This document shows positions 1-11,457 of a DNA stretch of 64,000 nt, piece after piece. The translations under genes and the position numbers were made by a program. Under the pieces are notes generated by a model. The model did not search any database. It was not told where the DNA came from and saw nothing but the letters and a program-made list of their open reading frames with translations. The stretch is taken from contig NC_081334.1 of NCBI RefSeq assembly GCF_022539665.2, positions 6,542,424-6,606,423 on the forward strand, written 5' to 3'. Each line of letters opens with the position of its first letter. Position 1 is the first letter of the stretch. Origin of the DNA: Daphnia carinata. Taxonomy: Eukaryota > Arthropoda > Branchiopoda > Diplostraca > Daphniidae.

Positions 1-259
1 GCCAGTACCAGTCGGGCAGTAGCCCAGACCAGCAAAGCTGTTGGTAAGATATTTCATTCGATAAGAAGTTTGTTTACATAGTGCTTAAAGTCAGAAGTTG
101 TTAATTGCAAACGTAGGAGGAGCTATATCTCAAGCGAAAGGAGCACTTTCCAGCTGGTGGAGCACATTCCAGCACCAGCCGGCCGAAGCAGCTGAGGAAG
201 CCGATGAAACTCTAGGACCGAATGGAATGAGAATGTCTGACATTGATTTGACAGAATGA
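1..259 (+). CDS. 3' end of an unidentified gene (last two exons)
   Basis: Two exons, 1-43 and 117-259, joined across a 73-base intron (GT at 44, AG at 116) with matching phase. They read as a Ser/Ala-rich stretch containing AVAQTSKAV, then GGAISQAKGALSSWWSTF, then an acidic tail ending SDIDLTE and a TGA stop at 257-259. The small-residue and Trp-rich segment looks like a short amphipathic helix near a C-terminus. I do not recognise the family with certainty. A trafficking protein of the AVL9/DENN group is a loose guess only. The upstream part lies outside the window. AATAAA-like sites near 797 and 838 may end the transcript. Confidence 0.6.
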
Positions 260-1405
260 TTGCAAGAAAGATAAAGAACTAGCGGAAAAATGCGTAGCTT
301 TAAATTATTGTGGTTTCGTAACATAATTCAATACTAGGTTGTTTGCGCACAGCGTGCTAGTCAAATGTTTCATTGACGTCGAGAGAAAAAAATCGAAGTC
401 GTTGGTTTGTTGTGTTTTCCGTTGTTGTCCTATCCATTTCGGTTTGCGTTCACTTATTTGCATGCGTGTATACTCAGCTTGCAGTTGCAATTTAATTTTG
501 TGTTCTGTTTTCTTTACTACGGTGACGAGTCCTTTTTTTTTATTAAAACATTCCATTTTCAATTTTTTCCATGTTTGTGTGACACGATTGGAATAGCTCT
601 CAAACAAATGCGGCTCGGTACAGGAGAACATGTTGGCAATGATTATAGCCAAGCAATCCTATATCCTTTCGCGTTCTGAAATAGGAGAAACGAAAGTTTC
701 AGTCATAGCTTGAGTATTGTAGATATATAAACTCACTTTGCATTTTGTTAATTCAGTAGTCCATGGATTGATATGTACTGTTAACCGGAGGCTAAATAAT
801 AAACGGAGCCCAAATGAAACCTATTTTGCTACATGGATAATAAATAATTGTTCCCTCAAGCAATTCAATTAACCTCTGTGCGCTTTCCTCCATTCTCCCA
901 CACTTTCCATCAGTGCCCATTTCACCATTTCTATGGTTCCTCTACATGCTACGTCATCACGTCATTCTGTATTGATCTTCGTAGCACCAAAGAACAATAA
1001 CTGCTCTACCCAAACATACTAATACTCAAACATTAAGCAATCATACTTATCTTATCACGTACTGCTTGGAATATGCTACTATACCAAAGATTATCTTGGA
1101 TATGCCTTAACACCACGCCTTTTTCAAGGACAGGCCAGGTAAAATTACACGTAGACACTGCCCCACTAATAGCACAACGACACGTATGACATCCACGAAA
1201 CAACTGGACACGTTTCAGGCGCTGCAGTCTCCAACTTGTCGTACTGCCCATGGCAGGCCCAAAGGGCACGCGGTTTTCCACAACCCTCTTTTTGTACATG
1301 CAACGTAGAATTATAGCTACAAACAATATGCGTTCGAATGAAAATGATGATTATTGCCATTATTGCCAGCAAATAAAATACACTGATGAAGTAATGTTAT
1401 TTGCT
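260..1405. other. Intergenic / 3' UTR, no gene seen
   Basis: AT-rich sequence between the upstream gene's stop and the stop of the first lipase. Short open frames here lack splice partners and protein-like composition. It probably contains the 3' UTRs of the two facing genes. Confidence 0.5.
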
Positions 1406-2879
1406 TTAACCAAGTGCAAAAGGGGCTTCACCGTTGGTGTCCAAATAATAATTTCCATTTGCTCTACACAAAAAATAAATCAATTCGAATAATACATTTG
1501 ACATGTCATATATAAGGTCATAGACTCACAGTGTAGATACTGGCAAACCCATCTCTGTCTGGGTGTTGTTATTACAGAGTCCTGTTTTCCAGTCTGCATG
1601 TGACCAACATTTTGTTGATGTGAATGGTGTTTTACCATTTATCGATTCGATAAAATAAAGCAAAGCTCTGGAATGGCTACATACTGCTGATTCCGAGCAA
1701 CCCTAATCGTTTGCCGGTGAAACAAAGGGGATAAATTATTATTTCGTAAAGGTTAAAACATGTTATTAGGTTCCAAAGTTAAGAGTTCTTCATTAGCTAA
1801 GCTTGCACTTACTGGTTGAACGATGCCCCCATTTGGCCAGAAATCTACATGTCCAATAGACGTCGGAAAGCTGAGCCCACCCTCAAATAAATTCGCACTG
1901 TTTGAGTGGATAATGTCAACGAATAGAGCGTCTGTCACGTCTAGCCTTGCATCCGTATTGGAAATTGAAAATCCTGGATAAGCAGGATCCAAACCTGGGC
2001 AACAGCATTCTCATTCCAACAAATTAAATTAGACTTTGTTTATGCTCGTAATGATACCTGTGATTTGACGAATATGTTCACTTGCATGATTCCCAGCTTT
2101 GCCTGCAATGTGAGCTCCCAAACTGAAACCAATAATATGTAATTGATTCACGTTTAGTCCTTGTGTAATCAGAAAATTTATGAAATCGCCAGTGGCGACC
2201 CCGATCGGTTGGGTACTGGATGCCGACGAGAAATAACTTCCAGTGTTTGCCAACGTTTCCCAATCCACAGCAATAAAATTGCAATCTTCATTAGCAAGGA
2301 ATTCTACAAAAATCAAAATTCGTTAATAATAGTTAGTTGACTACAATTTTAATCAGTTGTGCTCAAAATTTACCATTTTTTAGATTAATCAAAAGAGTGT
2401 GGCTGTGTCCATTCATGTTCCAACCATGAATAAACATTCTAGTTGGATTAGAAGCATTGAAATTTGATTGGGATAGCAGAGCAACATCGTCAGTTAAAAG
2501 TGTTTCTTGTACATAGGGATTCTTTCTAAAAACAAGAATGAATGCACCATGGTCAATTATATTAATAGATTTTCATTAATACCTTGTCCATAAATTAAAG
2601 TGGCAGAGGGCGTCTATAGTGTTTCGTGATGAGGTACTTGCCATACTCCTACCCCTACCACGATACAATTTCTTAATAAATGACAAGACTGGTTCTTGCC
2701 ATCGAGATAGCCGCTCTTCATCTTTTACAGAAAAAACTGCTTGACGCTTCATCTGCACTGCATGGAAATCAGGTGAGGAATTGCAAACCGAAATTAAATT
2801 GTCTTTGAATGAAATTACCTGGCGTGACTAAATGGCTCAACCATGCTACACCAAAAACGATAAGCAGTTTCATCGTCAT
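1406..2879 (-). CDS. Secreted neutral lipase A, pancreatic-lipase family, lid-shortened paralogue
   Basis: Seven exons: 2819-2879, 2583-2757, 2374-2525, 2058-2303, 1813-1994, 1530-1702, 1406-1463. The sum is 1047 bases in frame, 348 aa. A signal peptide starts MTMKLLIVFGVAWLSHL. The serine nucleophile is in GFSLGAHIAG, the Asp in GLDPAYPGF, and the His in VCSHSRA. Members of this family hydrolyse acylglycerols or phospholipids outside the cell. Exons of 152, 246, 182 and 58 bases match the two neighbours exactly, so this is one tandem family. Two differences stand out. The second exon is longer (175 against 79 bases). The exon holding the catalytic His is 173 bases where the neighbours have two exons of 40 plus 154-157, and only five residues (SESAV) lie between the two lid cysteines instead of 13. 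The enzyme may favour phospholipids or be unregulated by a lid; that part is inference. Confidence 0.92.
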
Positions 2880-3313
2880 TTTACAAAATAATTTTGCCAC
2901 ACTAAGCAAACTTCAAACATGGAGTAGAACAACGTAATCATCCAACACGACAATGAAACTCGACATCGTTGACAACGGCTGGGTGTGTCTCACCAGAAAA
3001 TTCATTCAAATTTTTATATGCATATTACATTACCTATTTCGGCCTGAAAATGAAACATCAAGACCTCAGATTTCCTACTGGCAGGGGGGAGTGTGTAGAC
3101 TGATGTGGGATATTGAAAAACCTCACTGGCGGAAGCTAAGTTTTGGGTTTCCTGCCACTCAACATTGTCTGTACCCGTATGTCTATTGCAATAACTGCTC
3201 TTACGGATTGTATTGGCAAAGGAACATAAAATTTTGTTTTGGAAAAGCTAAAAACATTTTTAAAGAAGTTCAAAATACTGGGACATCGATGCGTCGTGTT
3301 ATCCTCGAATGAC
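2880..3313. other. Spacer between lipases A and B
   Basis: 434 bases between the start of lipase A and the stop of lipase B. It should hold the promoter of A and the 3' UTR of B. No further gene is visible. Confidence 0.5.
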
Positions 3314-4798
3314 TTAACCAAGGGCGAAGGGGGCTTCAGAGTTGGTGTCGAGGAAATATTCACCGCTGGCTCTGTTAAATAGGATAACACAATTTTGGTT
3401 ATTCAGGTCAACATCATTAGATATACTATATCTTTTGATGAGATAACTTACGATGTGGATACAGACAGTCCCATTGCAGTTTGAGCGTTACCGCTGCAAC
3501 TTCCGGCTTTCCATGTATCGTAATCAACGCACCGGGTCGATGTGAACGGTGTTCGGCTGGTGATCGATTCAGTAAAATAAATTGGAGCTCGGCCGTGGCT
3601 ACAACCAGCTGTACTCGAATAAGCCATCAAAATGAAAAATGAGTTAGATCTCTTTATGGATTCAAAATGTTTAAACGATCACGTACTAGCAAGATCGAGG
3701 ATATCAGTTCCAGTTGCGAAGCATCCCTAATAGATAAACGTGAAATTAAACCGTTAAATCAATATTTCCAAAAGGTAGTAGATCATCTTTACCGGTTGGG
3801 AGACACCACCATTGGGCCAGAAATCGACGTGTCCAATGGGGACTGGGAAACTGAGACCACCACCGACGATCTTGGCGCTATTGGTGTGCATGACATCGAC
3901 GAAACGGGCATCGGTTGTGTCTAACCTTTCACCAGGGTTCTCCACCGAGAAACCAGGATAAGCAGGATCCAAACCTATTAATAGGAAATGTTCATTAAAG
4001 TTTACATTCATCTAATGCCCATTCGTGGAATTTGTCCGGCTTTACCAGTGATACGGGGAAGAGTTCCAGCAACAGTAGCTCCTGCATTGCCAGCGACGTG
4101 GGCACCCAGGCTGAAGCCGATGACATGGATGGTGCTATACGTAACACCTTGAGAAACCAAGAAGTCAATAAACTGGCCAGTGAGAATTCCAACGGGCAGC
4201 GTGTCAGCTGCAGATGCGTAGTAGTTTGCGTTGTTAGCCATGGTTTCCCAATCAACTGCGATGAAGTTGCAATCTTCGTGATTCAGGAACGCTATTTGTA
4301 ACAAGATAACAGACAATTAACGAATCTGTTCAAATACAAAAGAAAATAATAAAACCTTACCGTTTTTCATGTCAATAACAGTGGGGTTGCTGTGACCGTC
4401 CATCAGCCATCCGTGAGCAAAGATCTTGGTCGGTTTGTTTGCATTAAAGTTGGAGGTTGCCAAGTTCAATCCATTGCCATTGATGAGCTCCTGGAAAACT
4501 AGTTGATTGCTCCTAAATAATTCAAAGAGTTAGTAGTAACTAGAATTGTGTTTAACGGATTAGCTGTGTCTTTTACCTGGTCCACAAGTTGAAATGGGTG
4601 TTATCCGAAATGAAATCTCTGGTCTCGCCCAAATTTCTTTCCGAAAGACTCTTTGCTGAAAACAATCAACAAAGAAAAAAAAAATACATCAAAACATCCT
4701 TCTCTGCAACATTTACAGAAATAATACGCCAATATGAGCAATCTCTTCAGACCTGAGACAGCGGACACGGCAAGCAACAACACGCCGAAGAATTTCAT
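3314..4798 (-). CDS. Secreted neutral lipase B, pancreatic-lipase family
   Basis: Eight exons: 4753-4798, 4577-4655, 4361-4512, 4046-4291, 3793-3974, 3687-3726, 3452-3608, 3314-3371; 960 bases, 319 aa. The signal peptide is MKFFGVLLLAVSAVSG. Visible motifs are FNLWTR, the oxyanion-side HGWLMDGHS, the nucleophile GFSLGAHVAG, the catalytic Asp in GLDPAYPGF, and the His in GCSHGRA. The lid between the paired cysteines is 13 residues, shorter than the roughly 23 of classical pancreatic lipase; short lids occur in phospholipase-A1-type members. No C-terminal PLAT domain is present, so it is the catalytic domain only. The intron at the lid (phase 1) is shared with lipase C. Confidence 0.95.
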
Positions 4799-5498
4799 CT
4801 TGACGTTTTCAGCAAGTAACGAATGAAGTATCAATCGTAACTCTCTCTTTCGACGTCGTGAAATTGATCCTTTTATAGGATTCAGTTAGACGCTTTATCT
4901 AGAGTTGGAATTTTTTCCACGTGAACAAAATGAGGAAGACGTCACGCGTGAAACGCTAAGCTTACCCCATTTTCTATCACAATTGTGTTTGCTTTTGTTT
5001 TGCTATTGTCAGATAAGTGAGGCTATTATTACTAATCACTTAACAGTACTACTTAGCAACGCACCAACTAACCTGCTTACAGAGACGTAAACAAGTCATA
5101 ATAAAAAAACAAGGTCTGATCACGAAGTAAACAAACATTTCGGGATTTTCCATTTCTTTGACAAGTGTGGCATTATCAGTGAGTTATTGCTATACGTCGA
5201 GACAATAAATGACGAAACGTTTCGTTATTTATCGCCATCGAACTCGCATAAAAATTGTTTTTATTGGCAGCTAACCAGTTGGAAGGTTGATACGTCACTT
5301 TATACCCATGAATAAAGAAAACGAGTTGGTAACAAGAGTTTACGTTTGTAACATCGATTCTGATATTGGCACACTTGGCAACAATAAAAAAATGTCAAAG
5401 AGATTAAAAACGCCATAGCATTATCATAACTAGGGGCATAGCGCTGGGTCTTTGAGTAAAAACGATAGATGAAAAGCCTTTTCATGTGTGCTGCGTAA
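4799..5498. other. Promoter side of lipase B and 3' side of lipase C
   Basis: 700 bases without a supported gene. The segment just upstream of lipase B (about 4800-4900) should carry its promoter; a TATAAA-like stretch (CTTTTATAGG on the + strand) lies near 4871. Confidence 0.4.
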
Positions 5499-6929
5499 TC
5501 AACCCATGGAAAATGGAGCGGCGTCGAATGTGTTGAGGTAATAATCCCCAGAAGCTCTGCAGAAATGAAAATTAGATGCACATCCCTATATCACCAAGAA
5601 AGGCAAATGACAGAACAAATAAAAAAAGGACTTACGTCGTAGAGACGGGCAGGCCCATTAAATCCTGTGGATTTCCATTGCATAAAGCTGCACTGAAATC
5701 GTCGTAGGATGTGCAACGAATGGAGGTAAAACGTCCACCATTGATTGACTCGGCAAAATACTGATGAGCTCGACTATGACTGCATCCAGCTGTAAATGAT
5801 ACGATTGGTTAATTGATGTCGATAGAGCTAAAAAGGCTTTTGTAAAGGACTTACTTGCTATAGCGAGGATATCGGATCCTGTAAGGATGCAACCCTATGA
5901 TCAAATACAACAGTGATTAAATGTCTCAAAATAATTGGTAGATGAAATTACCGGCTGGACAATGCCACCGTTCGGCCAGAAATCTACATGTCCGATGGAA
6001 ACTGGGAAACTAAGTCCACCATCCAGTAATGACGCGCTATTCGTATGCATAACATCAACAAATTGGGCATCAGTTACGTCTAGTCTTTCATCCGTATTCG
6101 CGACGGAGAAGCCAGGATAAGCTGGATCAAGACCTAGGGTTACGAATTGATTATCTTGTTAGACGGATTATTGTGCCTCTTTGAAAATAAAACCTAAGTA
6201 CCAGTAATCCGTGGAATGCGCCCATTTAGAACAGCGCCAGCTTTACCAGCAACGTGAGCTCCCAGACTGAAACCGATGACATGAAACTGGTTGACGTCCG
6301 ATCCTTGCGCAACTAGAAAGTTAAGGAAGTCGCCAGTTAAGAGTCCAACTGGCTGAGTGTTGGCTGCCGATGAATAATAGTTGATATTGTTAGCCAACTC
6401 TTCCCAATCCACAGCAATAAAATTGCAATCTTCGTTTGCGAGGAATTCTGATACGACAAATGCAATGAGAATGTGGATACCATTTGAATGTGTGCAATTT
6501 AAAACTATACCATTTCTTAGATTAATCACGGCATCGTTATCATAGCCGTTCATTCTCCAGCCGTGAGCAAACACTTTGGTGGGCTTGGACGTGTCGAAAT
6601 TCGATCCAGTTAAAGTAGAAATATCGCCAATAAACAGTTCTTGTAGGGTAGTTGGATTATTCCTGTTCAAAAATAGTGTGACGTGAGTACATACCTCTGC
6701 ATAGAATAGAAAAATTATAATGATTTACCTTGTCCATAGGTTGAAATGCGTGAAGGTAATAGGATCGGCTTTGCCATTGCTGCGATTCACGTCTCCAACA
6801 CTCTTACCTGTTTGAAAAAGGAAGATGAAATTGTAATACAATTATTTGAAAATCTAACAATTATTTAATACCTTCAATGTAAGTGATGGCACAAAGCGAA
6901 ACCAACAAGATTGCTTGAAAGATTTTCAT
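5499..6929 (-). CDS. Secreted neutral lipase C, pancreatic-lipase family
   Basis: Eight exons: 6872-6929, 6729-6807, 6511-6662, 6202-6447, 5952-6133, 5855-5894, 5636-5789, 5499-5556; 969 bases, 322 aa. The signal peptide starts MKIFQAILLVSLCAITY. The nucleophile is in GFSLGAHVAG, the Asp in GLDPAYPGF, the His in GCSHSRA, and the lid is 13 residues. Exon sizes 79, 152, 246, 182, 40 and 58 equal those of lipase B, so B and C keep the ancestral gene structure. A TATA-like element (reverse of TTATATAG) lies near 6980, about 50 bases upstream of the ATG. Likely a secreted digestive or lipid-storage enzyme; substrate unknown. Confidence 0.95.
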
Positions 6930-7983
6930 TTTTGGAAGGAGGCAACTGAGAGCATGTCCTATTTCACAAAATCAGTTGTTTATATAGTCTACCGATTTTA
7001 GAAAAAAAAAATTTTTTCTTATCAATAACGGATGTTCCCATCGATATTATTATGCAAAGTTGGGAATCCCATACTGTACAATTACACATAGGTAGTTTAG
7101 GTATGCTGAGATTACAACGGTCTACTATCATTAACAAGTCTGGGCTAAGAGTATCCTACTTGTTTACCCACTACTGACGAAGTTGTTACCAAAACACATT
7201 GGAAAATCCCAATCAACATGACGATTAAAACAACGCAATCCACAAAAATCGCAGAAAGTAAAAACCATTGGTACTTAAATGTCGACAGAAGATGCTTTTC
7301 AATTTGAAGCAACATTTCTCGGCCGTTGCGCTTAACAGTTTTTAAACGACATAGCCTAGAATCTGTCGGCAGTAGAAAAGAAAACAAAATATGTTGGTAT
7401 AGAAGATGACTTTCTTGGTTCAGGTGTGGGAGTTTTTCAAAGTTTCGCGTCCATGCATAACAGATCTTATCAGCCAGACGCTCAGCTATGCAAACGCGGC
7501 GTGTCTATCATCACTGTTTACTATTACAGCTGGGCGGTTGAATCAACACATCATATAGCCCCATTTCTGACACGCTCTGAAAAAATAAAACAAGCCTAAA
7601 ATATTTACAAGATATGAACGAGTAGAGAAGTGTAGAGTGGCAGAGACTTTGTGTGAGAATGGTATTTAATTTGGGTCAATTCTAATGGTATTCAGCGCTT
7701 CGTCGAGGCCAGACGTCAAATGGGCTGTCGTGCTGGGCAATAGGATATCGAGTTCATTGTCGCGTTCTTGAAAATGCCGAAAAACGCTAAAAGATAAAAG
7801 ATTACCCAAACATTGACCCTCGTCAGTGAAATCTCATCCAGAAGAGCATGAAGCGTCTGTGCTTGCCATCAAATAATATTTACACGCTTGTTGAAAAGTT
7901 GCATAAGGCGGTCACCGCACAGGCCTACGATTCGTTCAAAACTCTCTAGAGGCGTTAGCTTCATTCGACTCCCATCATTAAAG
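6930..7983. other. Divergent intergenic region between lipase C and the C1q gene
   Basis: About 1 kb between two genes pointing away from each other, so both promoters should lie here. No coding exon could be supported. Confidence 0.5.
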
Positions 7984-10432
7984 ATGGCGATTCGTTTTTT
8001 CTCTCTCTTCTTGCTATACAGAGCGGTTTTTGCGGTATTGCTGCCGGTCTCCGAAAGCGATGGACTCGTTCAAGCGACCGACGATGTTCACGTTCAACTC
8101 CAGAAATTGCGAGACGATGTGGTAAAAAGTGTTCGAAAATCCGATTGATGTTAACGGAGAATGATTGTGTTTTGCTTGTGTCTTTTTGAAACTGTTAGAA
8201 AATCCTGAAAGAGACTTACCAACAAGTGGTCGTCGACGTTGCGGCACACACACAGCACAAGGACGAAATACGGAAACATGAGATGGAAATTCAAGCCCTC
8301 AAACAAATTGTTGCCAGATTGGAAGAAAAGCTCCAAGTCCTGCAAGAAGAAAGAAGAGAACCTGTCAAACCATCGGAACTTACGTCTTCTACGCCAGTGA
8401 TTGCCAGTTCGTGTGAAGAACTGAGACACTCCGATGAAGCGCTTAAATCTGGGATGTACTGGATCGATCCCGACGGCCATAGGACAGGAGATACACCCGT
8501 TTATGTCTGGTGTAACATGACTACAGGTTGTCAATAAAGTACGATGTACAGTTTCGTTGTGAGTACTCTCAAACATTTATTCGCTTACCATAGGGTCAAC
8601 GTCGATTCTGCATGATAGCGAGTCGTCCACCGATGTTGGCCAATGCTGGGATGCAGGATGCTACAGCCGGTTTATCAACTACAACGCATCCATGAGGCAA
8701 ATCATCTCCCTCATTCAATTATCTTCCGTTTGCAGGCAATCTATCCAGGTAAAAGAAATTGTTAATCAATGTAGAGAATCGTTATTGCAACGTAACTGAA
8801 TTAAACAGTACGATTGTAAAATGGCTCCCATGGAATTCAATGGTGAGCCGCAAAGTTGGTGGACTGATCGAAATGGAGTGAGACGAAACGACTTTACTGG
8901 TGGAAATTCAGTTCAATCCAAATGTCAATGTGCACTGGAAAATTCATGTCTTGATCGTAAATTGCAATGCAATTGCAATGCCCTTTCGCCGATTGAGACT
9001 TCAGACAAAGGCAAATTTTACCATTTTTTTATTATGTAAAAACATATTCACCTTTAATATCTTCTTCAGGTATCATCACGGACAAATCCTCTCTTCCAGT
9101 TACGCGGTTGAATTTCGGTCGGATTTTAACTCAACCATCTTCCGGCCGGCATAGTCTGAGTCGTTTGGAATGCTATGGACGTCAGCCAGTACAAATTTCT
9201 AAACCGTTGCCAAATTCTTGCCAAGATCTGCGCCGTAATGGCCACTCCATTTCTGGTTTTTACTCCGTCCAGCGATCCGGAGTGATGGAAACCATTTTTT
9301 GCGATATGACTCAAACGCCAGGTGAAGGAAAGGTCTCCGTCTCTTCGTTTGTTTCTCCAGAACAACTTGCAAGTGTTTCACTAAACTGTTTCTAAACGTT
9401 GTTTAAGTTCTTGATGTTATTCACTTTTCTCTGTAGGATTCACTTATTCAGAGATTAGACAAAGCCGACGAACGAATACAAAGACAAGCATTGAGAATAA
9501 GAAACTCAGTGGGTCGGCTAAACGTCTTCCTAGTTAGGCAGAATCGGACGAACAACTCGCAAATGCGCAAACTAGTATACGCGAATTGACGAATGGTGTG
9601 GTGGTAAACATGGTGTTAATTAATAACATTTTAAATTGTACGACAGGAATCAATAGACGAGAAGCTTGCCAGCGATTTGAAAGAGCTGTTCAACAGCCAA
9701 CAAAGGCAGAACTATGAGATAGCCGAATTGAGGAGACGATGGGATCGCCCTCAAGGAAAATCATTGACGAGGATGCCTGCCAACTGTCACGATTTAAAGG
9801 CAGTGGGTCACGGTCTAAGTGGAATTTATCCCGTCAAAGCCGATGACCACATTGAAATGGTTTACTGCAACATGACACTATGTAAATTCGACTTTTAAAA
9901 AGCAAAAAGAACAAAAAGAATGTCGGTCCTAACAGTTATTTTCAAATGTTGGAATGAAGCCACACCTCGCGAGACGTGGATTGGAAAGGCGGACGTCATT
10001 TCTTCTCTTGTCCATTTCTACGTTCTACGGAAAACACCATTCTACTTGGAAGGAAGAGGCCATATGCAATCGATCTTACCTTTCGAGATTACAAGATCAA
10101 ACCAAGGTGGTGGAATGGACGCGAAGAAGGGCGTCTTCACTGTTCCAAAATCTGGAACATACGTCTTCAGATTCTCTTTCGGTGCCCTCAAGCGCGAAAA
10201 GGCCCAGCACGTGTCTGTAACGTTGGTTCTCAATGATGTCGAAGATGTGGCCAGTATCTATGGAAGTGATCATAAGGGCTTTTTCTCTCTTTCACTGCAA
10301 ACGATCCTGAACCTGAAGAAGAAAGACAAAATTCATTTAGTGCTGCAATCAGCTTCAGGAGGAGGCAACTATGAGGACATAGATATGACAACTCATTTCA
10401 GTGGTTTCCTGCTCGATGAACAGATGTTTTGA
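7984..10432 (+). CDS. Secreted coiled-coil / fibrinogen-like / C1q protein, one frame break
   Basis: Eight exons: 7984-8121, 8199-8526, 8594-8748, 8809-9010, 9070-9368, 9437-9603, 9647-9881, 9936-10432; about 673 aa if the break is ignored. A signal peptide (MAIRFFSLFLLY) is followed by a coiled coil, then a cysteine-rich region like the fibrinogen-like part of contactin-associated/neurexin-IV proteins (CNMTTG, GCYSRFINYN, CQCALENSC, CNCNALSP, LPVTRLNFGR), a second short repeat (SCQDLRRNGHSISGFY), a second coiled coil and a third repeat (NCHDLKAVGHGLSGIY). It ends in a C1q domain (about the last 150 aa, GGMDAKKGVFTVPKSGTY to HFSGFLLDEQMF). The introns after 9010 and 9368 start with GC. Exon 6 needs one extra base around 9509-9537 to stay open and in phase. 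The protein is probably an oligomeric extracellular recognition molecule. Confidence 0.85.
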
Positions 10433-11457
10433 GGATGGCATCATCAACATTATTCTCAATTCACATTAAGTATTTTTTGTTTGCATCTGTTTAAAACATA
10501 TGTTACATGCCATATAGCTTATTATTTTGAAAACACATCGCCACTGATGCACCAATATGAATGTCCATCATTGATCTTATAATAAAGGCATTATTGAGTA
10601 CAACTGCAAAAAAGCATACATTCTTTCAACTGTTTTTCCTTTTGATAACTTACCAGATATACGGTTGTCTCTTGCATGTATGCAAAGTGGGAAAAGTCTA
10701 TGATGTATACGTGATTCAACGATCTGCCTGCGTTATGTCAGATTAAGCTACAAACATGCTAAACTCATTATCGTTTTATGAAGTTTTAAGCGATTGAGCA
10801 TTTGTTTGCATGTCTACAAAGACGTGATTATGATCTACGCATGAGTCCAGTCTTTAACCGCATTTTCGCAGTTGTCTTGATTGACGGGCGTTAAAAAAAT
10901 CCCCGCCAATTCCGTAGGGCTGTTTGTTTGCATTCGTTAAAACGTCTCACAAACGTCACGAGTGTTGCCAGATTTGGGACGATATTTTTCACATCAGCAA
11001 TTGGTAAAACATTCCTATAAAAAAGCACCTTTAGAAGGGAAATCTTACGCGTTTAGCTTACGAATATATTTCCTCTGGTTGAATCATAGAAGTTTGAATA
11101 GGGGAAGTTAGCGATACAAATACAGAATGGAAACACAACCACCTATCATCTAGAACGACATTAAATTGGAACAATTTTTGAAAACAATAAAACATCTAAT
11201 GGAGGTGCTACCAAAGAAGATTTCACTTATCATTGAATTAATTTTACTGGTCACACCTACCGTAGATTGGCAATCAACAGCAGTTAAATCAAAGTGATAC
11301 TTTAACTTGCCGACGAGAGATGGAATATACTTTTTTTTCGGTAACCGAAATCAACCTGACTGGAAAATGTTTTAGAACAGGAGAATTGGAATTAATAAGT
11401 TTGCTGAAAAGGAAATGTGTCGTAGTTCTCAATTCCCACACATCTCGGAGCTTCCAA
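10433..11457. other. Convergent intergenic region
   Basis: Holds the 3' UTR of the C1q gene (AATAAA-like site near 10579) and that of TBC1D23 on the other strand. No other gene is supported. Confidence 0.5.

Noticed and set aside
130-652. Minus-strand open frames over the first 650 bases
   Set aside because: They overlap the better supported terminal exons on the + strand or lie in AT-rich 3' UTR, with no splice partners.
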